Assembly: GCF_036689865.1 (NCBI RefSeq)
Contig: NZ_JBAHUQ010000006.1
Location: 1-64,000 of the forward strand
Direction of reading: 5' to 3'
DNA length: 64,000 nt
Origin: Magnetococcus sp. PR-3
Lineage (GTDB): Bacteria > Pseudomonadota > Magnetococcia > Magnetococcales > Magnetococcaceae
Positions 17,178 to 26,166 of this stretch are shown here, one piece after another. The position numbers and the translations under genes are program-made. Under the pieces are notes generated by a model. That model was not told the DNA's origin. It saw nothing but the letters and a program-made list of their open reading frames with translations, and did no database searches. Within the stretch, counting starts at the first letter, position 1. Every line of letters starts with the position of its first letter.

Positions 17178-18833
17178 ATGGCAGAAACACCCAATGAAGC
17201 TGAAGGCGGAGCCTCAGCGGAAGAGCCCTCTTTGGGCGGAATGTTTGGCAGCTTGCCCCTGACAGGGCGTAATGGCGTAATCATCGCCGCAGTCGCCACC
17301 GTATTTATTTTGGCAGCCATTATCTGGTTTGCCACCCGGCCTTCCTTTAAGGTGCTCTACTCCGGTTTGCCGGAGCTGGAAAGCGCCCGTATTGTGGAGC
17401 AGCTGGGCAAGCTTGGGGTCCCCTATCAGTTGGGGGGGGGTGGTACCACCATCCGTATCCCTGAAGATAAGGTCTACGATGTACGCCTGGAGATGGCCAA
17501 GGCTGGCCTGCCCAAGAGTACCGATGGTGTAGGCTTTGAGATCTTCGACAATCAAAGCTTGATGGGTATGACTGACTTTGTACAGCGCATGAACTATCAG
17601 CGTGCGCTACAGGGGGAGTTGGCCCGTTCGGTTGAGAGTGTTGCGGCGGTTGAAAAAGCGCGGGTACATTTGGTTTTACCCAAAAAATCCATGTTCGCCT
17701 CGGAAGAGCGTGAAGCGACCGCCTCGGTGGTGATGGAGCTGACCCGATCCCTGAGCAAAACCCAAATCGAAGGCATTACCCACATGGTGGCGGGTGCGGT
17801 CGAAGGGTTGGGTCAGGAGCAGGTGACCTTGCTGGACCATAAAGGTAACCTGATCGCCGGTGGTAAAGGTGAAGACTTGGATGGCCGTATGGCCACCGAC
17901 GATGCACTGGCGCTGCAGAATATGAAAGAGAAGAAGATCGAAGATCGGGTACAGAGCCTGTTGGATCGGGTTTTGGGTCCGGATAAATCGATCATCCGTA
18001 TTACTGCGGAGCTGGATCTGGATAAGAAACAGCGTCAAGAAGAGTCCTATGACCCCGATGGTCAGGTGCCTTTAAGCACCAATACAGTGACGGAATCTTC
18101 ACGGGGTACGTTTGGTACAGGTGGTGTACCAGGTGTTATCCCCAACGATCCCAACCAGACGGCGGTAGCCGGTGGTACCGGTTCTCAACAGACCCGGGAT
18201 GTGGAGCGTGAGCAGGTTAACTTCCTGGTACCTAAAACCGTGAAAACCGTACAAGAGGCCGTGGGTGGTATTCGCCGTCTGTCTGTTGCGGTCATGATCG
18301 ATGGTACTTATGAAGCGGTGAAGAACGAAGAGGGTGAGGTTGATCCGGAGAAAGCGCCGGTCTATAAGCCCCGTTCCACCGAAGAGATGGATCAGCTCAA
18401 GCGTATTATCATGCAGACGGTAGGCTTTGACAGCCAGCGTGGTGATACCATTGAAGTGACCAATGCTGCATTTGAGCCACTGCCACCCCCACCAGAGACC
18501 AAGAACCCCTGGTTGACCCGGGAATTCCAGCTGGAGATGGCCAAATATGGTGCCATTGCCCTGCTTGCTTTCCTCCTGGTGTTCTTCGTCATGCGTCCTT
18601 TGGTGACCAAGCTGCTGATCCCCGAAGAGGAGCAGGACGACCGTCTTCCCGGTACAGTTGCAGACTTGGAACGACAGTTGCTTGCTGAAGGGGTAGGTGC
18701 TATTCCGACCGACTCACCAACCAAGTTGTTGGTACCGGACCGGAGCCTGCAGTTGGCCCAGCAGATGATTGAAGATAACCTCGAAGAGGCCCGTGAAATC
18801 ATCCGCTCTTGGTTGGCTCAAGACACCTACTAA
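17178..18833 (+). CDS. fliF: Flagellar MS-ring protein FliF
   Basis: A 551-residue protein forming the membrane MS ring, the base of the flagellar motor. There are two transmembrane segments, near residues 34-54 (GVIIAAVATVFILAAIIWF) and near 457-475 (AIALLAFLLVFFVMRPLV), around a periplasmic ring-building region (FKVLYSGLPELESARIVEQL; RVHLVLPKKSMF). The cytoplasmic C-terminus (QMIEDNLEEAREIIRSWL) is the FliG-binding tail. Confidence 0.96.
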   Translation: MAETPNEAEGGASAEEPSLGGMFGSLPLTGRNGVIIAAVATVFILAAIIWFATRPSFKVLYSGLPELESARIVEQLGKLGVPYQLGGGGTTIRIPEDKVYDVRLEMAKAGLPKSTDGVGFEIFDNQSLMGMTDFVQRMNYQRALQGELARSVESVAAVEKARVHLVLPKKSMFASEEREATASVVMELTRSLSKTQIEGITHMVAGAVEGLGQEQVTLLDHKGNLIAGGKGEDLDGRMATDDALALQNMKEKKIEDRVQSLLDRVLGPDKSIIRITAELDLDKKQRQEESYDPDGQVPLSTNTVTESSRGTFGTGGVPGVIPNDPNQTAVAGGTGSQQTRDVEREQVNFLVPKTVKTVQEAVGGIRRLSVAVMIDGTYEAVKNEEGEVDPEKAPVYKPRSTEEMDQLKRIIMQTVGFDSQRGDTIEVTNAAFEPLPPPPETKNPWLTREFQLEMAKYGAIALLAFLLVFFVMRPLVTKLLIPEEEQDDRLPGTVADLERQLLAEGVGAIPTDSPTKLLVPDRSLQLAQQMIEDNLEEAREIIRSWLAQDTY

Positions 18834-19135
18834 GCAGTGTTTAAACGGCGGGTAGCCGGCACGCTACCCGCCGAACGCTTCCAAAGAGGAGCGGGCAGGT
18901 ATAACCAGATTGGTACCCCCCAGGGATGGATTAAGGGCAATGCCGATTTGATGACGCTGCCGGATGGGTGACGGATCACCCATTCGGCGCAACTGTGCGA
19001 TGGATCGATTAAGCAGGATGCTTTTTTGATCACGCGTTAAGTCTGACCCATTTGGGGTAGACTGTGGAATCCGGTTCGGAAGGATCCGAACCGTCCTTGG
19101 CGCAAACGCCAACGGGAGCAAGGAGCCAGGTAACC
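18834..19135 (+). promoter_or_regulatory. Structured fliF-fliG intercistronic region with several hairpins
   Basis: About 300 bases with no gene but dense structure: GGCGGGTAGC/GCTACCCGCC (18847-18872, loop CGGCAC), ATGGGTGA-CGGA-TCACCCAT (18964-18983), AAGC-AGGAT-GCTT (19011-19023) and CGGTTCGGA-AGGA-TCCGAACCG (19072-19093). Three have GGA in the loop, the last as AAGGAT counting the closing bases. They could bind CsrA or protect and process the mRNA; function is inferred. Confidence 0.5.
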
Positions 19136-20146
19136 ATGAAACTCACCGGCAAGGAAAAAGCGGCGGTCTTCATTCTCTCTCTTCCAGATGATGATGCGAA
19201 GAAGATCATGGAAGGGATGAGTGAGGATGAGATCCGTGAGATCTCCCGCACCATTGCCCGTTTGGGGCAGATGGATGAGGAGACCGTTAAGGCGGTCCGT
19301 GAAGAGTTTCTCTCCCTCTTTGAGAACCAATCCTTCAACGTTCGTGGCGGCATGCAGAAGGTTAAGGATCTGATCTTCAAAGTCATGGGCAAGGAGAAGG
19401 GGCGGCATCTGCTTAAAGAGCTGCAGCAGGGGCCCAAGAATACCCCTTGGGAGATCCTCAATGAGATGGAGCCAACCCTGGTGGCCACCTTCCTGGCCAA
19501 TGAACATCCCCAGAGTATTGCGCTCATTATCTCCCAGCTCAACGCTGAGCAAGCCTCGTTTGTCATCGACTATCTGGCCCCAGAGGTCCAGCAGGAGGTG
19601 ATCTACCGTATGGCGAAGCTGGGCAATCTGCCCCCCGGCGCGTTGGAAGATATCGAAGAGTCGCTACTTGCTGAACTGGAAGCCATGGGTGCATCCCGTG
19701 GGCTCTACACCTCCGAAGGGGGTGGTGGTGTTCAGAAGGTGGCTGAGCTGCTCAACCTGATGCCCCGTGAGACCTCCGATAAGTTGTTGGCCTTTTTGGA
19801 TGAAGAAGATAATCCGCTGGCCGAAGATGTCCGTAAGGAGATGTTCCTGTTTGAAGATCTGCTGCTGATGGATGATAAGAGCTTCCAGACGCTGCTGCGT
19901 GAGGTCTCCAACGATGAACTGCTTACGGCGCTTAAGGGTACCGATGACCGTCTGCAAGAGAAGTTCTTCACCAACATGTCCGAGCGTGCGGCTGAGATGC
20001 TGCGTGAGGATCTGGAAATGATGGGTCCGGTGAAGGTTTCCGATGTGGAACAGGCCCAGCAGGCGATCCTGAAAGTGGCCCGTCAGCTGGAGGCCGATGG
20101 TGCAATTGTCATCATGGGTAAAGGCAGCGACGACGTGGTACTGTAA
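19136..20146 (+). CDS. fliG: Flagellar motor switch protein FliG
   Basis: A 336-residue rotor protein coupling the MS ring to the stator. The chosen ATG has AAGGAG upstream and gives the standard start MKLTGKEKAAVFILSLP; an in-frame GTG 72 bases earlier is unlikely. The EHPQ motif (LANEHPQSIALI) and the C-terminal charged torque helix (FEDLLLMDDKSFQTLLREV) are present. Confidence 0.96.
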   Translation: MKLTGKEKAAVFILSLPDDDAKKIMEGMSEDEIREISRTIARLGQMDEETVKAVREEFLSLFENQSFNVRGGMQKVKDLIFKVMGKEKGRHLLKELQQGPKNTPWEILNEMEPTLVATFLANEHPQSIALIISQLNAEQASFVIDYLAPEVQQEVIYRMAKLGNLPPGALEDIEESLLAELEAMGASRGLYTSEGGGGVQKVAELLNLMPRETSDKLLAFLDEEDNPLAEDVRKEMFLFEDLLLMDDKSFQTLLREVSNDELLTALKGTDDRLQEKFFTNMSERAAEMLREDLEMMGPVKVSDVEQAQQAILKVARQLEADGAIVIMGKGSDDVVL

Positions 20147-20164
20147 ACAGACACAGCAGGTTTT

Positions 20165-20250
20165 GGGGTGCATCATCCATAGGGATATGCACCCCGCCTG
20201 TGGTTAAGGCCCAGGGATTGGGCCCTATTGGGATCTCTTACAGAGATTCC
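20165..20250 (+). promoter_or_regulatory. Hairpins in the fliG-fliH gap with AGGGAT loops
   Basis: GGGGTGCAT/ATGCACCCC (20165-20195) has AGGGAT in its loop. GGCCC-AGGGATT-GGGCC (20208-20224) exposes AGGGAT again. A third stem, GGGATCTCT/AGAGATTCC, follows near 20230-20250. The loops match the ARGGAT core of CsrA-family targets. Confidence 0.45.
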
Positions 20251-20314
20251 AGTCTCTAAGGGTTGAAGCTCTCCATCAGGGGGGGTGAGAACTCTATCAA
20301 GGAAGAGGCGCACG

Positions 20315-21874
20315 ATGACTGAAAAAACTCCCCTCTACCATGACCGCATGGATGACTCCGTAGCTGGAGGCTTTGCGGCTTTGCTTAATCAGGAACCCGA
20401 CCCCCTTAAAGGGGAGTTCATCGGTTACCTGCCCAATGGCCGGCTTCCCTCCCTAGAAGTTGAAGAACCCGAACCTATTATTGAAGAGGAAGAGGCTGAG
20501 CTGCGCCGCGAAGAGGAGCTGGAGCGAGAGCTTTATCAGCGTGTATTCGCCGCAGCTGAACAGGCGGGTATGGAGGCAGGCCTACGCAAGATGGAAGAGG
20601 AGATGGCCGCCCGTGTTCCCCGCTTGGAGGGCATTATCCGTGACTTGGATGGGTTGCCACAGCGTGTATTCGCCGCCAGTGAGCAGTTTATGGTGGAGTC
20701 CTGCATGGTGTTGCTGCGGGAGCTTTTGGCCCATGAACTGAACGTCAATGTCGACAGCTTGAAAGCCCGTATTCATCGGTTGATGAAAGAGGTCTCCACC
20801 CGTGACCGTATGGGTATTCACCTCAATCCCAAAGATGTAGAGTTGCTGGGTAACAGTGCCTCCTTTGATGGGCTGGAGATTGTGGGTGACCCCATGGTGC
20901 CCCAGGGCACAGCCCGCCTGGAGAGTAATTTTGGGGGGATTGAGGATGATGTCACCGACCGCTTAGCCCACATGGAACAAGGTATTCGTGCGTTCTTAGA
21001 GGAGCGTCAGGAAGAGCCTGAGGTCTATGAAGCGGCTGTCGGGGCTGGTGAGATTCCGCTGGACGATGAAGATGAGATTGATGAAGTCCCAGAGGTGGAT
21101 GATGACGATACCACCGGGGCTGCTTTGGCTGCGATGGAGGCAGGGGGCAGTGATGAGACCCCGGCTGAAGTCAATGAAATGACATCCATGGGCTCTGAAG
21201 TGGCCGAGGACCTTAGTGCGCTGATCGAAGAGAGCGAAGAGGAGGAGGCCGATGAAGCCCTGGGTCTGTTGGGTGACGACCTGACCTCAGAAAATGAAGG
21301 GGATGACGAGGAAGATGATGATTGTATCATCGGTCCTGGTGAGATCCCCGGTGCCCAAGCGGTACAAGGGTTGGCTGAGCAGGATGAAATGGCCATGGAC
21401 GATGCCGCCATGGAAGAGGTGGTTGATGAGAACACCACCGGTGCAGCATTGGCAGCCATGGAGGCCGGTGCGGGTGGATCTGACACCCCAGCGGAGGCCG
21501 CTGCTCTGACCCAAATGGGTGCAGATATTGAAGATGATCTGGCCTCTTTGTTGGATGAAGAGGGGGATGATAACGGTGAGCCGGATGTGCTGGCCGATAT
21601 AGATGAAATTCCTGAGCAGGAGGAGGGCAATACCACCGGTGCAGCCTTGGCAGCCATGGAGGCCGGCGCAGGTGGGTCTGATACCCCAGCGGAAGCTGCG
21701 GCGTTGACCCAGATGGGTGAGGATATAGAAGAGGATTTGGCCTCCCTGTTGGATGATGAACCCGATGCTATGGATGAGATGGCACAGATGTTGGCCGATG
21801 AGGTCACCGATGAGGAGGAGGCAGATCTGCTGAGTGGTTTGCTGGATGATCCAGATGAGGAGCCGCAGCCATGA
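20315..21874 (+). CDS. fliH: Flagellar assembly protein FliH with long acidic repeat tail
   Basis: FliH regulates the export ATPase FliI. The 519-residue form here is about twice the usual length. Residues 1-235 look like normal FliH (coiled-coil EEAELRREEELERELYQRVF; C-terminal domain VSTRDRMGIHLNPKDVELL). The rest is very acidic and holds three copies of a unit of about 43 residues (TTGAALAAMEAG...GSDTPAE...MG.DIEDDLASLLDE) at about residues 266-306, 374-416 and 440-482. Start by ATG with GGAAGAGG upstream. The stop overlaps the fliI start. Confidence 0.85.
   Translation: MTEKTPLYHDRMDDSVAGGFAALLNQEPDPLKGEFIGYLPNGRLPSLEVEEPEPIIEEEEAELRREEELERELYQRVFAAAEQAGMEAGLRKMEEEMAARVPRLEGIIRDLDGLPQRVFAASEQFMVESCMVLLRELLAHELNVNVDSLKARIHRLMKEVSTRDRMGIHLNPKDVELLGNSASFDGLEIVGDPMVPQGTARLESNFGGIEDDVTDRLAHMEQGIRAFLEERQEEPEVYEAAVGAGEIPLDDEDEIDEVPEVDDDDTTGAALAAMEAGGSDETPAEVNEMTSMGSEVAEDLSALIEESEEEEADEALGLLGDDLTSENEGDDEEDDDCIIGPGEIPGAQAVQGLAEQDEMAMDDAAMEEVVDENTTGAALAAMEAGAGGSDTPAEAAALTQMGADIEDDLASLLDEEGDDNGEPDVLADIDEIPEQEEGNTTGAALAAMEAGAGGSDTPAEAAALTQMGEDIEEDLASLLDDEPDAMDEMAQMLADEVTDEEEADLLSGLLDDPDEEPQP
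21110..21760 (+). repeat. Three coding repeats in fliH
   Basis: Repeat units at 21110-21232, 21434-21562 and 21632-21760, spaced 324 and 198 bases apart so the frame is kept. Units two and three are nearly identical at protein level; unit one has diverged. Spacers are acidic (Asp/Glu runs). Confidence 0.85.
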
Positions 21875-23220
21875 TGCATGCCGCCCAAGAGTCCAGTGAA
21901 GCGCACCCTCTAAAGCTGCCTTGGGGTGACTATGCCCGTGTGGCGCAAGAGGATTTAGGCTTTCATCGCCTGGGTTGGGTGAAGAAGGTGGTGGGGCTGT
22001 TGATTGAAGGCAACGGACCTGCGGTCTCCATTGGCCAAATGTGTGATGTGATCCCTGAAAATGGTGAGCCTGTCAAAGCTGAAGTGGTGGGTTTTCGTGA
22101 CAAATCGGTGTTGTTAATGCCGTTGGGTTCTATTAAGGGGATTTTTCCAGGGTCGCGCATTGTCTCTCAAGGGCGGGCTGAACAGGTGCCTGTTGGGGAG
22201 CATCTGCTGGGTCGGGTAATTGGTCCTATGGGGGAAGCGCTGGATGGCCACCCCATGCCCCACTTGGAAGAGCATGTACCCCTGCACTCGGCCCCGCTTA
22301 ATCCCATGTCTCGTCGTAAAATTGAAGAGCCGTTGGATCTAGGTATTCGTGCAGTAAACAGTATGTTGACGGTCGGGCGTGGCCAGCGTTTGGGGGTCTT
22401 TGCCGGAACCGGTGTGGGTAAGAGTACCCTGTTGGGTATGATGGCCCGCTATACCAGTGCGGATGTGAATGTCATTGCGCTGATTGGTGAACGGGGACGT
22501 GAGGTTGTGGAGTTCATTGAGGATGAACTGGGTCCAGAGGGTATGGCCCGTTCCATCGTGATTGTGGCGACCTCCGACCAACCCCCCTTAATGCGTCTAC
22601 GGGCGGCCTATATGGCCACCGCCATCGCAGAGTATTTTCGTGCCAAACAGCAGGATGTACTGCTGTTGATGGACTCCATCACCCGTTTTGCCATGGCCCA
22701 ACGGGAAGTGGGTCTGGCGACCGGTGAACCCCCCACCAGTCGGGGTTATCCCCCCTCAACCTTTATGCTGCTGCCCAAGCTGTTGGAACGGGGTGGGCGG
22801 GATGAAGGGACCGGTTCCATCACCTCAATCTATACGGTGTTGATGGAAGGGGATGATATTCAAGACCCGATTGTGGATGCGGTGCGAGGGATCCTGGATG
22901 GTCACATTGTGCTCTCCCGTGATCTGGCTGCGGCCAACCACTATCCGGCCATTGATATCAATGGATCCTTGTCTCGTTTGATGGATGGCTTGGCAGAACC
23001 GGGGCACAAAGGTGCAGCCGGTCAGTTGCGTGAGATCTTAGCAACCTACGCCAAAGCAGAAGATATGATTAACATCGGTGCGTATGTGGCAGGCAGTAAT
23101 CCACGGATTGACCGGGCCATTCAGTTTATTGAACCCATTCGTGAGTTCCTGCAACAGACGGTGGAAGATCCGTCGAATCTGGATGAGAGTGTGGCCCAGC
23201 TGGAGAGCCTGTTCCTCTAA
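21871..23220 (+). CDS. fliI: Flagellar type III export ATPase FliI
   Basis: A 449-residue ATPase of the F1-like export family. Walker A AGTGVGKST at about residues 178-186, followed by LIGERGREVVEF and LLMDSITRFAMAQREVGLATGEPPTSRGYPPS-type motifs (split over residues 260-300). It starts inside the fliH stop (ATGATG), so translation is coupled. No fliJ follows, which would usually be next. Confidence 0.97.
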   Translation: MMHAAQESSEAHPLKLPWGDYARVAQEDLGFHRLGWVKKVVGLLIEGNGPAVSIGQMCDVIPENGEPVKAEVVGFRDKSVLLMPLGSIKGIFPGSRIVSQGRAEQVPVGEHLLGRVIGPMGEALDGHPMPHLEEHVPLHSAPLNPMSRRKIEEPLDLGIRAVNSMLTVGRGQRLGVFAGTGVGKSTLLGMMARYTSADVNVIALIGERGREVVEFIEDELGPEGMARSIVIVATSDQPPLMRLRAAYMATAIAEYFRAKQQDVLLLMDSITRFAMAQREVGLATGEPPTSRGYPPSTFMLLPKLLERGGRDEGTGSITSIYTVLMEGDDIQDPIVDAVRGILDGHIVLSRDLAAANHYPAIDINGSLSRLMDGLAEPGHKGAAGQLREILATYAKAEDMINIGAYVAGSNPRIDRAIQFIEPIREFLQQTVEDPSNLDESVAQLESLFL

Positions 23221-23234
23221 GAAAGAGTATTCAG

Positions 23235-23259
23235 CCCACCCTACGGGGTGGGTTTTTTT
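23235..23259 (+). terminator. Terminator of the flagellar operon
   Basis: CCCACCC-TACG-GGGTGGG followed by seven T, 14 bases after the fliI stop. It ends the flgB-fliI operon. Confidence 0.9.
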
Positions 23260-23683
23260 CGTTATACCCCCCCCTTGTACAGCCCTTGATCTAAGGTTTA
23301 AACGCAGCCAACCATACCGATGGTTGTTGAGGTGTCTGTGCCCTGCCGTGCCATCCATCCGCTTAGACGGGTTCTGAAGGTTCAGGGTTAAGCCATACCA
23401 ACAACTGGTAGGGGTGACCCCTTTCTAACCGTTATGGATCTGTTTGCGCCCTAGTACCGATGGTGTAGACCGTGATTGATAGATACGGGATGTTGGTGAT
23501 CCCGATCAATCGGCAGTTTCGCTATGTTCCACATATAAAGTGTGCGAGAAAGCCGCCAAAAGATTGAACGTCTTATGCAGGGTAGGGCCGTGGCTAGCGG
23601 TGGCATCCTTACACCCCCATGGGGGTCTGTTGGTCTTGGCGACCAGGGCAGCGTGGTGGGGGCGCAGGTGGCGTGTATGACGA
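23260..23683. other. Intergenic region between convergent genes
   Basis: About 420 bases after the flagellar terminator and downstream of the minus-strand DUF1566 gene. I see no gene, tRNA or strong terminator for the minus-strand gene. Confidence 0.4.
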
Positions 23684-25258
23684 TTAATAATAGGTTTTGC
23701 TGGAGGATGGGTGCTGACGTGGCGGTGGGTGAGGCACCTCATCCTGAGCAATGATGCCATCCTGGTTACGGTCAAACCGGTTAAAGTGTGCCGGGGGTCC
23801 AGTAAACTCCTGTTGGGTGACCTGTCCATCCTGATTACGATCCCAATGGGCCATAAAGCCACCCTGTCTACGGGATCGTCCACGGCGGTCGGTACCCATG
23901 GGGGGCTGAAAAGCTTGATGAGACATGCCGGGCTGTTGTGGGGATAATCCCTCTGCTGTTTTGACCATAATATGGTTGGGATAGTGGTGTGCATCGCTTT
24001 TTTGGGGTGGGGTGTGGTTTACACCACCCCGTACCAGACGAACATAATTGTTTGTCCGCCGTGCATCCCCTTGGGGGCCATGGCCGATCTTGGCCTTACC
24101 CACTTTGGGATCACCACGCTGTGCCCCTGCACCATGTACATCCATAATACGTCCAAACATTTTGCCCATGGCGCGACCAAACGCCAAGTAGACGGCATCC
24201 CCGCCCGGATGGGGTCCGTCCAGATGGGTGGTGCCGGTCCAAAAGTGGGGATAATCACTCTCCCCTGCCTCGTTGATCAGGGTGGAGGTCTCAAAAACAG
24301 GGTCAATGGCTGCGGAGTTGGTGACATCCGGTGCACGGGTATAATCCACCAGATATTGCAGCTCTTTGGCGTTGGGTAAACGCCAATCCTCATAACCGGC
24401 CAATATGCTGTTTTGGGCATAGGCTAGGGCAGCTTGCCAGTTCATGCCCCGTTTACTGTCCTGCTGCGCCCACATCAGCCCGGTTTTATGGTCGGTTATG
24501 GTACCATCGCCATGGTTCTCAAAATCGTGGTGCCCATAGCGGGGGCCCCGTACAAAGCGTACATAAAAGGTTTTGGCAACCCGTGGCCCATGGGGACGGT
24601 AAAATCCATAGCCTTTGATACGTCCATCCGCAAAGTTCACCCCAAACAGGGTGCGGTTACCCCCCATGGTGGTGCCAACATACTCGGTGCGGGAGAGCCA
24701 CTGGCCATCAATATAACGTTCCCCTATTTGGGTATTGCCGTAGCGGAAATCAAAGTAATCCGTATTGATGAAGGGTATGGCATTATGGGGTACTTGGCGT
24801 AAATCGGGTTTTTGGGTTTGGCGATGACGCCCAAAGCCCATGCCACCCCGCTGTCTGGGGTGGGAAAAACCGGTATACCCCCGGAAATCAATCAATGAGT
24901 AGAGCTCTTTAATATTGGGAACCCGCCAATCCTTATGTCCCCCCAAGTTCATCTGCTGGGCCATATGGTGAGCTTGAGCTAAGGAGACTTTATGGCGGTT
25001 CACCCCTTTAGACCACATCAAGCCCGTCTGTTGATCGAAGATTGTGCCGTCCCCAAGATCTTGGTAGCTGGGTTGTTGGCTGTGGTAGTTGCCATCCTGC
25101 CCAAAAAAAGGTTCATCTGGATCGGCACAGGCGATCTCCCCCCGATTGTTGTAACAGGCGACCTGACCACTATCCACCATGGCTGCGGACGCCATACTCA
25201 GCGGCAAGAGTAAGATGACAACCTGCCATATCATGTGGTTTGGTGCGCTGTTGACCAT
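23684..25258 (-). CDS. Exported DUF1566-repeat protein with C-terminal EF-hands
   Basis: About 524 residues. Signal peptide at the start (VVILLLPLSMASAA). Two DUF1566 (Lcl-type) modules each begin with GLMW and contain the DWRVPN/DWRLPN-x-KEL motif, near residues 75-160 and 265-350. The tail holds two EF-hand loops, DRNQDGQVTQQE and DRNQDGIIAQDE, suggesting calcium binding, and is His/Pro-rich at the end. The chosen ATG has AGGAG 10 bases upstream; a longer reading exists. Role unknown; probably an envelope or surface protein. Confidence 0.8.
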   Translation of the reverse strand: MVNSAPNHMIWQVVILLLPLSMASAAMVDSGQVACYNNRGEIACADPDEPFFGQDGNYHSQQPSYQDLGDGTIFDQQTGLMWSKGVNRHKVSLAQAHHMAQQMNLGGHKDWRVPNIKELYSLIDFRGYTGFSHPRQRGGMGFGRHRQTQKPDLRQVPHNAIPFINTDYFDFRYGNTQIGERYIDGQWLSRTEYVGTTMGGNRTLFGVNFADGRIKGYGFYRPHGPRVAKTFYVRFVRGPRYGHHDFENHGDGTITDHKTGLMWAQQDSKRGMNWQAALAYAQNSILAGYEDWRLPNAKELQYLVDYTRAPDVTNSAAIDPVFETSTLINEAGESDYPHFWTGTTHLDGPHPGGDAVYLAFGRAMGKMFGRIMDVHGAGAQRGDPKVGKAKIGHGPQGDARRTNNYVRLVRGGVNHTPPQKSDAHHYPNHIMVKTAEGLSPQQPGMSHQAFQPPMGTDRRGRSRRQGGFMAHWDRNQDGQVTQQEFTGPPAHFNRFDRNQDGIIAQDEVPHPPPRQHPSSSKTYY

Positions 25259-25472
25259 CACTTCTATGCTCCTGGATAGGGGGTTCCCATGACTCTTAGG
25301 TAAAGAGCTGAATGGCTTCTTAGTCATCGGATGGCCTGTTTGACCTAACTTTACACAGTTTTACCCATAGGGATAGAATCACCACAACTATCGTTGTGGG
25401 TCGCAGATTTAAAGGGATCACCATGGCATCATGGTGAATGGTATGGATTAAAGAAATGCCAACCTTCTATTT

Positions 25473-25491
25473 GTAGATGAAAATCATTCTT
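25473..25491. promoter_or_regulatory. Fur-like box (13 of 19 matches)
   Basis: This stretch contains ATGAAAATCATT and agrees with the 19-base Fur consensus at 13 positions by hand count. It lies in the long leader of the small membrane protein gene at 25714. Fur control is an inference. Confidence 0.4.
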
Positions 25492-25566
25492 CTTTGAAAC
25501 TTTGTCGTTTTACGCTACTCTCAAAATTAGCCTCCCCGGATGTTTCTGCATGAAAAACGCAGAGTG

Positions 25567-25612
25567 ACAGGTCACCAAAGAAGGACTATTTTCCCTTTTT
25601 TTGGTGACCTGT
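25567..25612 (+). promoter_or_regulatory. Long leader hairpin
   Basis: ACAGGTCACCAAA (25567-25579) pairs perfectly with TTTGGTGACCTGT (25600-25612), and the stem continues inward with AAGG/CCTT-type pairing. It sits between two Fur-like boxes about 100 bases before the gene at 25714. It may be a leader structure or an operator. Confidence 0.5.
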
Positions 25613-25634
25613 GTAACGCCTTTCCTTATTTCGG

Positions 25635-25653
25635 CCACTTAATTATCATTATC
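25635..25653 (-). promoter_or_regulatory. Fur-like box, perfect half
   Basis: On the minus strand the sequence begins GATAATGATAAT, matching the first 12 bases of the 19-base Fur consensus exactly, 13 of 19 overall. It lies 60 bases before the gene at 25714. Confidence 0.45.
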
Positions 25654-25713
25654 TTTGGTGATGTCAAAGAGATCATTTTGCCAATTGGGTTTGATGATAC
25701 CAGGAGCAAGCGC

Positions 25714-26166
25714 ATGCAACGCCTACCGGTCTACTATCGCATTACACTCTACTATGCCCTATTTGGGGTGTTATGGATTTTTGTGTCTGATCGGGTCTTG
25801 GAAATGTTGGTAAGTGACCCACAATTTATGGGTTTGGTGCAGACCTTTAAAGGCTGGATCTATGTGGTGCTGACCAGCTTTATGCTGTTTATTCTGATCC
25901 GTATGGATGCCATGGCCATTGAGAAAAAAGAGCAGGAAAAAGCCCAGCTTTATCAGGCAACTTTGGGGGCAGTTCACCATATCCTACACAATTTTCTCAA
26001 TAAAATGACGCTCTACCGTATGCGTGTGGAAGAGCAGCAAGAGGTGGATCCTAAAATTCAGGCACTCTATGATCGTGTCATTAGTGAGACTAAAAGTGAA
26101 ATCCACGAACTGCATATGGTTGAGGATTTAACGGCCGAGAAAGTTCGGGAGTCGGTTCAACCTTAA
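25714..26166 (+). CDS. Small two-TM protein resembling a histidine-kinase N-terminus/HisKA fragment
   Basis: 150 residues. The ATG has AGGAG 8 bases upstream. Two hydrophobic segments (ITLYYALFGVLWIFVSD and KGWIYVVLTSFMLFILI) resemble the N-terminal membrane unit of many sensor kinases and diguanylate cyclases. They are followed by a helical region with AVHHILHNFLNKM, reminiscent of a dimerisation/phosphoacceptor helix. There is no ATPase domain. It could be a truncated sensor or an accessory partner. Its leader carries two Fur-like boxes and a hairpin. Confidence 0.6.
   Translation: MQRLPVYYRITLYYALFGVLWIFVSDRVLEMLVSDPQFMGLVQTFKGWIYVVLTSFMLFILIRMDAMAIEKKEQEKAQLYQATLGAVHHILHNFLNKMTLYRMRVEEQQEVDPKIQALYDRVISETKSEIHELHMVEDLTAEKVRESVQP

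Noticed and set aside
21025-21906. Ser/Ala-rich open frame antisense to fliH
   Set aside because: Mirror of the acidic repeat tail of FliH; low complexity and no ribosome binding site.
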